Assembly (NCBI GenBank): GCA_013152435.1
Contig: JAADGJ010000066.1
Location: 1-32,897, forward strand
Length of the DNA: 32,897 nucleotides
Direction of reading: 5' to 3'
Source: Chloroflexota bacterium
GTDB lineage: Bacteria; Chloroflexota; Anaerolineae; DUEN01
Shown here: positions 1 to 10,083 of the stretch, piece by piece
How the letters are laid out: each line of letters begins with the position of its first letter
Position numbering within the stretch: the first letter of the stretch is position 1
Position numbers and translations under genes: made by a program
The notes under the pieces: generated by a model
Database searches by the model: none
The model's input: only the letters and a program-made list of their open reading frames with translations
What the model was told of the DNA's origin: nothing

Positions 1-191
1 GTCGTGTGGGTGCCTGGTCCGCAGGAGGATTCCTGATGATTCGCCCCCTTTTCCCCCCTTTTTGTTGTAAACGTATTTCAGGACTTGACATCAGACACAC
101 CCCTAGAATGTGTCTGAAAATTTACCAGCAAGGTGCCTGAGGGTCCCCCTCAACGACCAGCTCCACAGGGGGAGGTGTGGAGGGGCCCTCC
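1..191. other. gene-free left end
   Basis: I see no supportable gene between the window start and the repeat at 192. The open frames here run antisense or out of phase to pgeF and its 3' flank and have no recognisable protein content. The stretch holds a perfect inverted repeat at 91-117, listed separately. A TTGACA at 85-90 has a TAGAAT only 13 bases downstream, which is too close for a standard sigma70 promoter. Confidence 0.6.
91..117. repeat. perfect 9-bp inverted repeat
   Basis: TCAGACACA (91-99) and TGTGTCTGA (109-117) are exact reverse complements separated by 9 bases. The left arm directly abuts a TTGACA hexamer at 85-90. No T-tract follows on either strand, so it does not look like an intrinsic terminator. 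It could be an operator or a small hairpin; no target gene is evident inside the window. Confidence 0.6.
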
Positions 192-290
192 CCTCCACGG
201 AAACCCCTCTTTTCCGGCCTGCACCTGCCTTTCTCGGCCCACCTCGAAGGACCCAGGCCGAGGCCGGGCAGGTCGAAGGCGAGAGAAAGG
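192..290 (-). repeat. dispersed ~98-bp repeat, copy A (inverted relative to copy B)
   Basis: Read on the minus strand, this segment matches 23411-23508 (plus strand) almost base for base, from the CTTCGACCTGCC block to the TTTCCGTGGAGG block. Both copies contain nested complementary arms: CCTGCC/GGCAGG outside, CTCGGC/GCCGAG inside, and a CCTTCG-centred tip. Differences at the tip keep pairing possible (T-A in this copy, T-G in the other). The copy starts about 42 bases after the pgeF stop and has the same orientation relative to pgeF as copy B has to radA. It is most likely a short non-autonomous or REP-like interspersed element. Confidence 0.8.
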
Positions 291-332
291 CTTTTTCCGG
301 AGGGGCGGAACTCCTCCCTCAGTCCCCCGGTG

Positions 333-1115
333 CTACACCAGGCAGGCGAACGCACCGTGATGTCCCGTGCGGCCATGTTCGGCCCGATGGGAGAAGAACT
401 CGTCCACATGGCACGCCGTGCATATCCCCGCCACCTCGATCCGCTGGACGCCCGCCTCCCGCAGCAACCGCGCGTTCGCCGCCCACAGGTCGAAGGAATG
501 CGCTCCATCGTCCCATCGGGGCAGCAACCCATCCGGGGACCCGAAGGCCGCGATCACCTCACGCACGACCTCAGGGCCCACCCGATAGCAACACGGGCCG
601 ATGGCCGGCCCGATGCCCGCGATGAGGCTCTCCGGGCGGGAGCCGAACTCCCGCCGCATGGCATCCACCAGGGCCGTCGCGATGCCGGCCACCGTGCCCC
701 GCCACCCCGCATGGGCCACCCCGATGGCGCGCCGATCCGGATCGTAGACGATGAGCGGCACACAATCGGCGAAGCGGAGCAGCAACGTCACACCGGGCTC
801 GTCCGTGACCAGCCCATCGCAGGCGGGCACGACCTGCCCGCACATCTCCCGCCCCACCCGCTCTACGCGAGCTCCATGCACCTGCTGCGGGCTCACCAAC
901 GTGGCGGGGTCCACGCCCAAAGCCACGCACAGCCGACGGTGATTCTCGGCGACCCGCTCCGGAGCATCCCCCCGGGCCGTCGTCAAATTGAGCGACGCGA
1001 AGGGCGCGGGGCTGACGCCCCCCAGCCGGGTGCTGACGGCATGGCACACCCCTCGCTGCTCGGCCAGCTCCGTGAACTGATAGAACGTAACCCCTTGAAC
1101 GGTGCGTCGAAACAT
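333..1115 (-). CDS. pgeF: peptidoglycan editing factor PgeF / YfiH-YlmD (laccase-domain) family protein
   Basis: A 260-residue cytoplasmic protein of the DUF152/YfiH family, known as polyphenol oxidase-like, purine nucleoside phosphorylase/deaminase-type enzymes. In E. coli the family is linked to removing misincorporated amino acids from peptidoglycan precursors. The family metal-site residues are visible: His80 in QQVHG, Cys118 in ADCVP and His135 in HAGWRGT. GPAIGPCCYRVG (about 169-180) and a C-terminal CTACHVDEFFSHR block are also typical. I chose the ATG at 1115 because family homology begins there; an upstream in-frame start would run back into the radical SAM gene. It lies 11 bases after that gene's stop and is probably cotranscribed with it. 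Length is normal for the family. Confidence 0.9.
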   Translation of the reverse strand: MFRRTVQGVTFYQFTELAEQRGVCHAVSTRLGGVSPAPFASLNLTTARGDAPERVAENHRRLCVALGVDPATLVSPQQVHGARVERVGREMCGQVVPACDGLVTDEPGVTLLLRFADCVPLIVYDPDRRAIGVAHAGWRGTVAGIATALVDAMRREFGSRPESLIAGIGPAIGPCCYRVGPEVVREVIAAFGSPDGLLPRWDDGAHSFDLWAANARLLREAGVQRIEVAGICTACHVDEFFSHRAEHGRTGHHGAFACLV

Positions 1116-1126
1116 GAGCAGCCGCG

Positions 1127-2896
1127 TTATCCCAACAGACCGGTCGGCTGACGGCGCGGCCGAGGCGAGCCCCCATCGCCCGTACGGCCACGTCGCCTGG
1201 GAGGGAGCCCCCCCAGGAAGCGAAACGCCCACGCCTCATCACAGGCGCCGCAGATCAAGCAGCCGGCCGAATCGATCGGGCAGGGCTGCCCCGGCCGGCC
1301 GCGTTCCGCCAGACGACGCTCCATGCGCCAGTAGCTCTCCCGGATCGCCGGGTTCACGATCCGCCAGGGCAAGGGACGGTCCTGGGGCCACGCCCCCAGA
1401 TACTCCTCGGCCGAGAGCCCGCACTCCGCCATCGCCCGGCGAAAGGCGGGGATCGATAGCTCCTCCACACGCAACAACACCTGGGCCAGGCGGCGGTCGC
1501 CACGGGCCAACACCCCTTGCACGGCAGCCCACTCGGGCGAATCCGCCCGGACGCCGACCCGATGTGGAGCGAGCTGCCGTTTGATCCACCGCTGTCGCCG
1601 CTTCAACACCTCCACGGGCGCCATCGGCTCCCACTGGAAGGGCGTGTGCGCCTTGGGCACGTAGGGGGTCGTGTTGATCGTGATGCGGCGTGAGAAACGC
1701 CCCCGGGCCTCCAACACGAAGTCGACCAGCGCCTGGATGTCCGCATCCGTCTCGGTGGGATGCCCGACCATGAAATACAGCTTGAGCTGCGGGAACCTCA
1801 GGCGCTCGGCCAGATCCACCGCGGCCAGCAGATCCTCCTCTCGCTGTGTCTTGCTGATCACGTCCCGCAGCCGCTGCGACCCTGCCTCCGGCGCGATGGT
1901 CAACGTCTGCGTGCCGCTCTCCGCCAACAACTCCACCAGCGGCACGCTGATGGGATCCGTGCGCATGGACGAGACGCTGACCCGGGCGCCCATGCGGCGG
2001 AGCTCCTCGGCCAGCCGGTCGATCTCCGTGTGGTCGGACACGGCGGCCGCGACCAGCCCGAGCTTGTCCCGATGCCGGAGCCCCTCACGCGCCCAGTCCA
2101 GGATGACATCCACCGGCACCTCACGGGGCGGGCGGTAAATGTAACCGGCCAGGCAGAAGCGACAACCCCGCCCACACCCGCGCGCGATCTCCATGAGATG
2201 CAGATCGCCGAACTCGGTATCCGGCGTGTACAGACAGGAAACGGTGGGATGCGCCGTCAGATCGCGCACCCACAGCCGATCGATGGGACGCCAGTCCGGC
2301 CGCGTGGGATCGTTATGGTGAACGAGCGGCACGTAAACGCCGGGAAGCTCCGCCAACCGCTCCAGCACGTCCCCCCGGGATGAATCAGCGGCATCTCGGA
2401 GCCGCTCGGTGAGGTCCCCGATGATCCCCTCCGCCTCACCGATGACGATGGCGTCGAAGAAGGGGGCCACCGGCTCCGGATTCATGCTAAGCGCCGGACC
2501 GCCTCCCAGCACCAGCGGCCAATCCTCGTCCCGATCCTCGGCCAGCGGCGGGATGCCCGCCTGTCGCAGCATCTCCACCACGTGGAAGTAATCCATCTCA
2601 TAGGAGACGGTGAAGGCGAGGACATCGAACTCATCCACCGGCCGCTGCGACTCCAGGGAGATCAGCGTCCGTCCCGCCTGGAGGCCACCCTTGTCCCAGA
2701 AGACGCGCTCACATACCACATGCGGCCGCTCGTTGAACGCACGATAGATCGTCTGCAGGGCCAGGCTGGACATCCCCACGTAATACGTGTTGGGATACGC
2801 CAGCGCGATCCGCAGCCGACCTCCCCAGTCCTTATAAATCGTGCCCTGCTCTCGATCCAGGATCCGCCGGGCTCGTGCAATCTCTTCCCACTTCAT
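1127..2896 (-). CDS. B12-binding-type radical SAM protein
   Basis: A 589-residue protein of the COG1032-like radical SAM group, similar to the TIGR03960 type. The N-terminal ~200 residues form the cobalamin-binding-like region, with the LRIALAYPNTYYVGMSSLALQ start typical of this group. The 4Fe-4S ligands are Cys241, Cys245 and Cys248 in ARGCGRGCRFC, and SAM-binding segments follow. A second Cys cluster (CPID-x3-CLICGAC) lies near the C-terminus and may bind another cluster or zinc. The start is ATG 2896, preceded by GAAGGGAAG; a TTG at 2923 in frame is a weaker alternative. Relatives often sit beside a DUF2344 partner in a tRNA or ribosome-related context; no such partner is present here. 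Substrate unknown. Confidence 0.8.
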   Translation of the reverse strand: MKWEEIARARRILDREQGTIYKDWGGRLRIALAYPNTYYVGMSSLALQTIYRAFNERPHVVCERVFWDKGGLQAGRTLISLESQRPVDEFDVLAFTVSYEMDYFHVVEMLRQAGIPPLAEDRDEDWPLVLGGGPALSMNPEPVAPFFDAIVIGEAEGIIGDLTERLRDAADSSRGDVLERLAELPGVYVPLVHHNDPTRPDWRPIDRLWVRDLTAHPTVSCLYTPDTEFGDLHLMEIARGCGRGCRFCLAGYIYRPPREVPVDVILDWAREGLRHRDKLGLVAAAVSDHTEIDRLAEELRRMGARVSVSSMRTDPISVPLVELLAESGTQTLTIAPEAGSQRLRDVISKTQREEDLLAAVDLAERLRFPQLKLYFMVGHPTETDADIQALVDFVLEARGRFSRRITINTTPYVPKAHTPFQWEPMAPVEVLKRRQRWIKRQLAPHRVGVRADSPEWAAVQGVLARGDRRLAQVLLRVEELSIPAFRRAMAECGLSAEEYLGAWPQDRPLPWRIVNPAIRESYWRMERRLAERGRPGQPCPIDSAGCLICGACDEAWAFRFLGGLPPRRRGRTGDGGSPRPRRQPTGLLG

Positions 2897-2944
2897 CCGC
2901 CGCTTCCCTTCGCCATCCCCCAACCCTTTCCATCGTTCACCCGC

Positions 2945-3607
2945 TTACCTCACGAACCCATCGTAGATCCATCCCTGTAACACCGCGGTCCAGGAAGAGT
3001 AACGCACCGGGTCCGGCAGATAGGACCATACCAGGGCGAGGGCTTCCCGCAGATCCAGGAAGGCCCGTCGCCGCCAGGGCATGGACGACACGGCCACGTC
3101 CGGGGTCGGGCTGGGGTATACGGCAACGCCCTCCCGGTGGAACATCCGGTACGTCCGATACAGATGCAACGGGTGGCTCACCACGATCGCCCGTCGCCAT
3201 CCATGACGGCGCATGAGGCTCGCGGCCACCTGCGCATCCTCCCAGGTGGAGAGGGAGCCCTCGGCCAGCCGGATATGCGAATCGGGGACGCCCCACGCCA
3301 GGGCCAGGCGGCGGGCCACAGCCGCGGCGGAGGCGGAATCGCCCGTGAACCCACCGGTCAGCATCAGATAAGGCGCCCATCCCTCCCGATAGAGGTTAAC
3401 GCCGTGCTGGGTGCGACTGCGAAGATCGGGACCCGGCTGGCCATCCGGCAGGACCCGGGCCCCCATGACGATGATCACGTCCGCCTGCTGTCGCCGATCG
3501 ACCTGTCCGTAGCGATCGATTCGCCATCCCAGGCCGACGATTCCCAGGATCCCTCCCAGGATCAGGATCCCCAGCCCACAGGCTATACCACGCAACCGAT
3601 TCCACAT
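2945..3607 (-). CDS. DUF218 (YdcF/SanA-like) membrane-anchored protein
   Basis: A 220-residue protein with one N-terminal hydrophobic segment (about residues 5-28, rich in G, I and L) followed by a DUF218 domain. Family hallmarks are seen: ADVIIVMGARVLPDG at the start of the domain, a TGG loop, EGSLSTWEDA, and VVSHPLHLYRTYRMF. The family includes SanA and YdcF, tied to envelope integrity and possibly to SAM or nucleotide binding; the reaction is not established. ATG 3607 is chosen because a TATAAT box ends 7 bases upstream, which suggests a leaderless or nearly leaderless message. Earlier ATGs at 3643 and 3631 would lie upstream of that promoter. The radical SAM gene follows 48 bases downstream. 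Confidence 0.8.
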   Translation of the reverse strand: MWNRLRGIACGLGILILGGILGIVGLGWRIDRYGQVDRRQQADVIIVMGARVLPDGQPGPDLRSRTQHGVNLYREGWAPYLMLTGGFTGDSASAAAVARRLALAWGVPDSHIRLAEGSLSTWEDAQVAASLMRRHGWRRAIVVSHPLHLYRTYRMFHREGVAVYPSPTPDVAVSSMPWRRRAFLDLREALALVWSYLPDPVRYSSWTAVLQGWIYDGFVR

Positions 3608-3614
3608 GAACACG

Positions 3615-3643
3615 ATTATAGCATGGCGCATTCGCGCCACCAA
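3615..3643 (-). promoter_or_regulatory. sigma70-type promoter for the DUF218 gene
   Basis: On the minus strand TTGGTG (3643-3638), a 17-base spacer, and a perfect TATAAT (3620-3615). The ATG of the DUF218 gene begins at 3607, so transcription would start at or next to the start codon and no ribosome binding site would fit. It probably also drives the radical SAM gene and pgeF. Confidence 0.6.
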
Positions 3644-3661
3644 ACGATCTCCGTCACGCCC

Positions 3662-4393
3662 CTATTCCGCCGAGGCCTCCCGCTCCCGTCGAAAGTCCAC
3701 GAAACGATACCCCACCCCGCGCTCGGTCAGGATGTACTTCGGATGGTTCGTGTCCTCCTCGATCTTCTGCCGCAGGTAGGCGATATACAGACGCAGCAGC
3801 TGGATATCATCCCGATACTCGAATCCCCAGACTTTCTGCAACAGGACCTCGGAGGGCACCACCCAGCCCGCGTTCTGCACCAGATGGTAGAGGAGCCGCC
3901 ACTCCGTCGGGCGGAGGTTCACCCGCTTGCCGTCCACGATCACCTCGCGGCGGGCGAAGTCGATCTGCAGCCGATCATCGACCTTGATCACCTCGTCGGA
4001 GCGCACCGAACGATCGGTGGCCCGACGCAACACAGCTTTGCAACGATCGCTTAGCTCCAAAGGGCTGAACGGCTTGGTCACGTAATCGTCCGCGCCGCCC
4101 GAGAAAGCCAGGTGCTTATCCCCCTCCTCTCCCTTGACGGTCAACATGATCACCGGCACATCGGAGATCTCCCGGATCGCCCGCAACGCCTCAAAGCCAT
4201 CCATCTCCGGCATCATCACATCCAGGATCACCAGATCGGGCAACTCGGTGCGTACCTTCTCCACCGCCTCCAGGCCGTTGGATGCGGTGATCACCCGGAA
4301 GCCATCGAGTTCCAGGTTCTTCTGGATGAATTGGACCATTCTCGGCTCATCATCAGCCACGAGAATCAGCTTTCCGGCAAAGGGGTTGCTCAT
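3662..4393 (-). CDS. OmpR/PhoB-type response regulator
   Basis: A 243-residue two-domain transcription factor. The receiver domain (about 8-122) has the acidic pair Asp14-Asp15, phosphoacceptor Asp58 in [12 protein letters not shown], the conserved Thr in MLTVKG and Lys107 in TKPFSP. The C-terminal winged helix (about 142-235) has [20 protein letters not shown] and ERGVGYRF, the family's DNA-binding signature. No histidine kinase gene lies next to it, so it is an orphan within this window. It has its own promoter in the divergent gap towards thrC and ends 18 bases before the DUF218 ORF region. The target genes cannot be told from sequence. Confidence 0.93.
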   Translation of the reverse strand: MSNPFAGKLILVADDEPRMVQFIQKNLELDGFRVITASNGLEAVEKVRTELPDLVILDVMMPEMDGFEALRAIREISDVPVIMLTVKGEEGDKHLAFSGGADDYVTKPFSPLELSDRCKAVLRRATDRSVRSDEVIKVDDRLQIDFARREVIVDGKRVNLRPTEWRLLYHLVQNAGWVVPSEVLLQKVWGFEYRDDIQLLRLYIAYLRQKIEEDTNHPKYILTERGVGYRFVDFRREREASAE

Positions 4394-4444
4394 AAATCTC
4401 CTCTTCCTGGGTGCATCCCACCGCGGGCTGCAGGCTCATCAAAG

Positions 4445-4473
4445 ATTGTATCATGCCTCAGGGCCCTCGGCAA
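4445..4473 (-). promoter_or_regulatory. sigma70-type promoter for the response regulator
   Basis: On the minus strand TTGCCG (4473-4468), 17 bases, TACAAT (4450-4445). The start codon at 4393 has GAGGAG just upstream. It diverges from the thrC promoter, so one regulator bound in the 235-bp gap could affect both directions. Confidence 0.7.
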
Positions 4474-4549
4474 CACAAGGCGAAAGCCGGTAGCGTATCC
4501 AAAGGGATCAGAAATGACAAGCTGATGCACGATCCCCAAACGCCAGCCG

Positions 4550-4578
4550 TTGACAAAGCCCCCCTGCGATGGTACATT
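4550..4578 (+). promoter_or_regulatory. sigma70-type promoter for the thrC operon
   Basis: A perfect TTGACA (4550-4555), a 17-base spacer and TACATT (4573-4578), about 50 bases ahead of the thrC ATG. A GAGAGG ribosome binding site lies directly before the start. Confidence 0.8.
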
Positions 4579-4628
4579 GAACATGCCTGCCACGTGCACA
4601 AATCCGTACGATAGATGGTGAGAGAGGC

Positions 4629-5962
<1,334 letters not shown>

Positions 5963-5966
<4 letters not shown>

Positions 5967-6568
5967 TCCAGGAGCACGACCTGACGCTGTGCGGCCGGCG
6001 CATCGTGCTACGTCCCTTCACGGAGGCCGACCTTCCCACCGCCCTGGCCTGGTACCAGGACGAGGAGGTGCTGCGCCTGAGCGAGGGGAACGACATCGAC
6101 GCCCGATCGGTGGAGGACATCCGCCCCATCTACGAGTACCTCTCCCAACACGGCCTCCTGTTCATCATCGAGGTGAACGGGCGCGCCATCGGCGAGATCT
6201 GCCTGGAGCGCATGAACCTGCCCTGGGTGAACGAGCGCTACCCCGGCGAACGGATCTACCGCCTCCCCATCCTCATCGGCGACAGGCGGTACTGGGGGCA
6301 GGGCTACGGGACCGAGGCGGTAGAGCTGCTCCTGGCCTACGGATTCGATCAGTTGGGCGCCGATCGCTTCTACATCCCGGGCGTGTGGGGGTTCAATCAG
6401 CGCAGCCTACGCCTGTGGCGCCACTTCGGGTTTCGAGAGGTGGACTTCCGGCCTGTGGTGCTGGATCGACGCGGGCGCATCGACGAGACCGATGAGATCG
6501 ATCTGACGCTGACCCGGGCGGAGTGGAAGGCATATCAGGAGCGCCGGAGGGTTGGTCTCCATGAATGA
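5963..6568 (+). CDS. GNAT-family N-acetyltransferase (RimJ/RimL-like)
   Basis: A 201-residue acetyl-CoA dependent acetyltransferase of the Acetyltransf_3 type. Residues 10-30 ([15 protein letters not shown]) are the usual first strand of this class. The acetyl-CoA pyrophosphate loop is [16 protein letters not shown], and [16 protein letters not shown] is the typical final strand-helix-strand. The start is a GTG inside the thrC stop (GTGA overlap), which fits the spacing and the family's N-terminus. It also overlaps the next gene by 8 bases. The substrate is unknown; the operon places it with amino acid synthesis and an E1-like enzyme. Confidence 0.85.
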
Positions 6569-7589
6569 GCGCGAGCTATCCCGTTATAGCCGACAGATCC
6601 TGTTCCCCGCGCTGGGGGAGGCCGGCCAGCGCCGCCTCCTGCGCTCGCGCGTGGCCGTCATCGGGTGCGGGGCCACCGGCAGTGTGATCGCGAACCTCCT
6701 GGCCCGGGCGGGCGTCGGATACCTCCGGGTTGTGGATCGGGACTTCGTGGAGCTGAACAACCTGCATCGCCAGATCCTGTTCGACGAGGAGGACGCGGCC
6801 GAGGCGTTGCCTAAGGCGGTCGCTACGGCCCGCAAGCTGCGCCGGATCAACAGCCAGATCACCGTGGAGGACATGGTCGCGGACGTGAACCCGGGCAACG
6901 TATCGAGCCTGATCCAGGATGTGGACCTGGTCATGGACGGGACCGACAACATGGAGACGCGTTACATGCTGAACGACGCCTGCGTGCGCCTGGAGAAGCC
7001 GTGGATCTACACCGGCGCCGTCGCCTCCTACGGCATGACGATGACCATCATCCCACATGAGACGGCGTGCCTGCGCTGCGTGATGCCGGAGCCGCCCGCC
7101 CCGGGCTCCCTGGCGACCTGCGACACGGCCGGCGTGCTGGGCCCGGCCGTCTCCGTGGTGGCCTCCATCGCCGCCGGCGAGGCGCTGAAGTGGCTCTCGG
7201 GAATGGCCGAGATCTCCCGGGGGATGCTGCACTTTGATCTGCTGGACAACCGCCTGGAGCGCTTCGAGATCAAGGGGCCTCGCCCTGACTGTCCCACCTG
7301 CGGCCGGGGCGAGTATGCGTTTCTGGAAGCGGAAGCAGGCACCCAGTCGGTGACTCTCTGCGGGCGCAACGCCGTGCAGGTGTCCGCGACGGGAGGCTCC
7401 CCGCCGGACCTGTCCCAGCTCGCCCGCTCCCTGGAGAAGGTCGGCCGGGTCCGGGTGACCCCCTACCTGCTGCGGGTTCAGGTGGACGACTACGAGTTCA
7501 CCATCTTCCCCGACGGCCGGGCCATCATCAAAGGAACCGACGACCCGGCCCTGGCCCGGGCATTATACGCCCGTTACATCGGGCATTAG
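6561..7589 (+). CDS. ThiF/MoeB/HesA-family E1-like adenylyltransferase
   Basis: A 342-residue enzyme that should adenylate the C-terminal glycine of a ubiquitin-like sulfur carrier (ThiS- or MoaD-like). ATP-binding Rossmann fold: VAVIGCGATGS at 31-41, with Asp59 and Asn66-Asn67 plus Arg70 in the ELNNLHRQ block. Two zinc Cys pairs are present: Cys170/Cys173 and Cys244/Cys247. The catalytic cysteine is Cys187 in TCDTAGVLGP. The C-terminal ~75 residues form the small extra domain seen in many thiamine-type ThiF proteins, starting at LCGRNAVQV. ATG 6561 follows GGAGG at 6546-6550; a TTG at 6552 is less likely. No sulfur carrier or thiazole gene is nearby, so ThiF versus MoeB cannot be decided. 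Confidence 0.88.
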   Translation: MNERELSRYSRQILFPALGEAGQRRLLRSRVAVIGCGATGSVIANLLARAGVGYLRVVDRDFVELNNLHRQILFDEEDAAEALPKAVATARKLRRINSQITVEDMVADVNPGNVSSLIQDVDLVMDGTDNMETRYMLNDACVRLEKPWIYTGAVASYGMTMTIIPHETACLRCVMPEPPAPGSLATCDTAGVLGPAVSVVASIAAGEALKWLSGMAEISRGMLHFDLLDNRLERFEIKGPRPDCPTCGRGEYAFLEAEAGTQSVTLCGRNAVQVSATGGSPPDLSQLARSLEKVGRVRVTPYLLRVQVDDYEFTIFPDGRAIIKGTDDPALARALYARYIGH

Positions 7590-8169
7590 AGGGAAGGTCC
7601 GCCCCACAGAAGCAAGGGCGAAACGAGTTCCCAGATTAGGACATTTTGGGCATCTGTGATATAAAACACCACATTCGTTTATACAAGCCACAAGCCGAGA
7701 AGGCCAGGCGCAAAGCGGGAAATCAGGAGTGACATCCGCTTCTCGCTCCAGCACTCGGGTGCATTCCAGGTCCCGGAGCGCGATCACACCGGTATAGCGA
7801 TCACGCTCTCCAACCGAGACGAAAGCCGCAGAGGCGGCGGACGAAGAGTCTACACTTCCACCATCCCCACAAGCCAAGCCGACGCTTCTTCGCCGAGGCG
7901 TTCCACTCATACACCCTCACCTCCATCAACCACGCCTCAACCTTTGATCCGCGAGGCGGCTACAGCCCGGAACGCACGGGAGTAAATCAGACATCGATCG
8001 CTGAAGAGCTGCGAGGATTCCCCGGGTCTTAGCAGCCCCATCGGTTTCGTCGTGGTAACCTTACCAGGGAATCGCCCCAGGGCATGCTGCCGCCTTAAAT
8101 ACGCCCAAGATGTACTTTCCGACATCCCCCAGACCCTGCACGGCAACTGTGCGAGGAGGAGCCGACAGA
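7590..8169. other. gene-poor interval, possible minus-strand pseudogene remnant
   Basis: About 580 bases with no gene I can support and base composition less GC-rich than the neighbours. A minus-strand frame around 7690-7880 reads RYTGVIALRDLE, which resembles the core of a CBS domain, but the rest of the frame has no family features and no good start. It may be a decayed gene fragment. The plus-strand end supplies the GAGGAGGA ribosome binding site of the next gene. Confidence 0.4.
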
Positions 8170-9906
8170 ATGAACGACCACCAACCCACTCGACTTCAGT
8201 CACCCGCCTGGAGACGGGCGCTCCGCATCTGGCCTCATCTTCTGCTGTTGTTGACGATCACGCTCACGCTGATCGCGATGGAACAGCCGCTCTACGCAGC
8301 CTCGATCACGGTGAACACCACCCACATGGCGGTCGCCAACGATGGGCGTTGCTCGCTCATCGAGGCCATCATCGCCGCCGAAACCGACTCCGCATCCGGC
8401 AGCAAAAGCGGCGAATGCCCGGCCGGACACGGCGCCGACATCATCGTACTCACCCCATCCACGTACACGCTCACAGCGGTCTATACCGACAAGGTGGGGT
8501 CCTTCTTCATCGGCCCCACGGGATTGCCTCCGATCCTCTCCGCCATCACTATCGAGGGCAATGGGGCCACCATCCGCCGGGCGAGCAACGCGCCCGAGTT
8601 TCGCATCCTGGTCTTTGGAGGGGCGACCGGCCGGCTCACGCTCAACAACCTGACCATCCGCGGCGGCTACACCTCGGGCGAGGAAACCGGCCCGGCGATC
8701 TGGGGCGGCGGCGACGGTGTCTTGACGTTGAACAACGTCGCCATTAAGGACAACATCTCCCATCATACGAGCAACCCCAGGCCCGTCGACGGGAGCATCA
8801 ACGTGGGGCCTCTCACCCTGATCATGAACAACAGCAGCGTCACAGGAAACACCGGCGCCCATGGTATGGGGCTGTTGTTGTCTGAGGTGAAGGCCGTATT
8901 CACCAACAGCATCATCGCCAGCAACAACGACGTAGGGGTCTCCGCATACGGAAGCGACATCACGTTCATCGGTGGGGCCGTCCGCGACAACGCGTTCGTG
9001 GGGGTCGAGGCAGCCAAGAGCCGCGTGCGCATGGAGGGCGTGCGGGTGAGCGCCAATCGAGATGGCGGCCTCGATATATCCCAAAGCACGCTGACGATGA
9101 TCAATAGCCAGGTCGTCGACAACGTGGTCCGTAAGGATTTTGGCAACCTCGCCGCGGGCATCGCCATTCGCTCCAATTCCGCCGTCACCCTGACGCAAAG
9201 CTCGGTCACCGGCAACCGGGAGTTCAATTACCCCTCCTCGACGGAGGCCTCCGGCGGCGTGATCGGAGAGGATGGCATCAAAGTGATCGACTCGGCGCTG
9301 ACGCTGATCCGCAGCCTGGTCACCGATGACCTGACACAGGACAACGTCGATCTCGCCCTCGCCTTTTACGGCACTGATCTGGTCATCGACAACAGCACGG
9401 TGAGCGGCTCAGCCACTTCTCAGATCTACCTGGGCGACGCCGAGTCGGTGAGCATCTACCACAGCACGATCGTGTCCAGTGATGATGATCCTATCGCCTT
9501 GTATAACATCGGCGTCGATCATCAGGTCGTCAAGATCAGCAACAGCATCGTCGAATCGTGCGGTGAATATGTCACATCGCTCGGGTATAACATGACCAGC
9601 TCCAAATGGTGCGGATTCAAGGCCACCGGCGATGTCCTGGATACCAACCTCGACGGCTACCTTGGGCCCCTCCAGGACAACAGCGGCATCACCCATACCC
9701 ACGCCCTGCTGTCGGGCCCGGCCGTCAATGCCATTCCACCCCACGTGAACGGCTGCGACCCCGGGCAAAGCCGGGATCAGCGAGGCTATCTGCGGGCGGG
9801 CGGCACCGGAAAGGGGGACGACTCTTGCGATATGGGCGCGTACGAGGCCAGCTCAGCCCGCGGTTCCGGGGCCAGGACACACCTTCCGCTCATGATGAAG
9901 CGCTAA
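8170..9906 (+). CDS. secreted CSLREA-type right-handed beta-helix (choice-of-anchor Q) protein
   Basis: A 578-residue exported protein. A basic N-terminus and a hydrophobic run (about residues 22-36) form a signal peptide, probably cut near the YAAS at 42-45. CSLIEAIIAA at 61-70 matches the CSLREA domain that opens many predicted surface beta-helix proteins. The rest has repeated N/S/T-rich turns (LTLNNLTIRGG, SSVTGN, NSTVSGS), as expected for a pectin-lyase-like parallel beta-helix, and ends in a CDMGAYE block typical of the choice-of-anchor Q domain. The final residues, HLPLMMKR, resemble a tail common in Chloroflexota exported proteins. ATG 8170 is chosen for its GAGGAGGA site and because the signal peptide starts there. 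Function is probably surface adhesion or polysaccharide contact; no catalytic residues can be assigned. Confidence 0.8.
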   Translation: MNDHQPTRLQSPAWRRALRIWPHLLLLLTITLTLIAMEQPLYAASITVNTTHMAVANDGRCSLIEAIIAAETDSASGSKSGECPAGHGADIIVLTPSTYTLTAVYTDKVGSFFIGPTGLPPILSAITIEGNGATIRRASNAPEFRILVFGGATGRLTLNNLTIRGGYTSGEETGPAIWGGGDGVLTLNNVAIKDNISHHTSNPRPVDGSINVGPLTLIMNNSSVTGNTGAHGMGLLLSEVKAVFTNSIIASNNDVGVSAYGSDITFIGGAVRDNAFVGVEAAKSRVRMEGVRVSANRDGGLDISQSTLTMINSQVVDNVVRKDFGNLAAGIAIRSNSAVTLTQSSVTGNREFNYPSSTEASGGVIGEDGIKVIDSALTLIRSLVTDDLTQDNVDLALAFYGTDLVIDNSTVSGSATSQIYLGDAESVSIYHSTIVSSDDDPIALYNIGVDHQVVKISNSIVESCGEYVTSLGYNMTSSKWCGFKATGDVLDTNLDGYLGPLQDNSGITHTHALLSGPAVNAIPPHVNGCDPGQSRDQRGYLRAGGTGKGDDSCDMGAYEASSARGSGARTHLPLMMKR

Positions 9907-10002
9907 CCCAACGATCACAACGCGCTCCACCATGCCGATAGCGGGCTCCATCCCCAACCGCAGCACACATCGCCACGTCCGCATGCGGGAAGCCGATGCT
10001 CC

Positions 10003-10031
10003 TTGCTCCCAACCTCCTTCTATGGCATAAT
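10003..10031 (+). promoter_or_regulatory. sigma70-type promoter for the selenoprotein gene
   Basis: TTGCTC (10003-10008), a 17-base spacer and CATAAT (10026-10031), about 50 bases before the ATG at 10084. The start has a strong AAGGAGGAG site. Confidence 0.6.
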
Positions 10032-10083
10032 CCCTATCGCCTACATCCTATGCATTTGCACATCCATTCTAAGGAGGAGACCG

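Noticed and set aside
110-1151. Long plus-strand open frames over the left end
   Set aside because: They are antisense to pgeF or translate its repeat-bearing flank, and have no family-like sequence.
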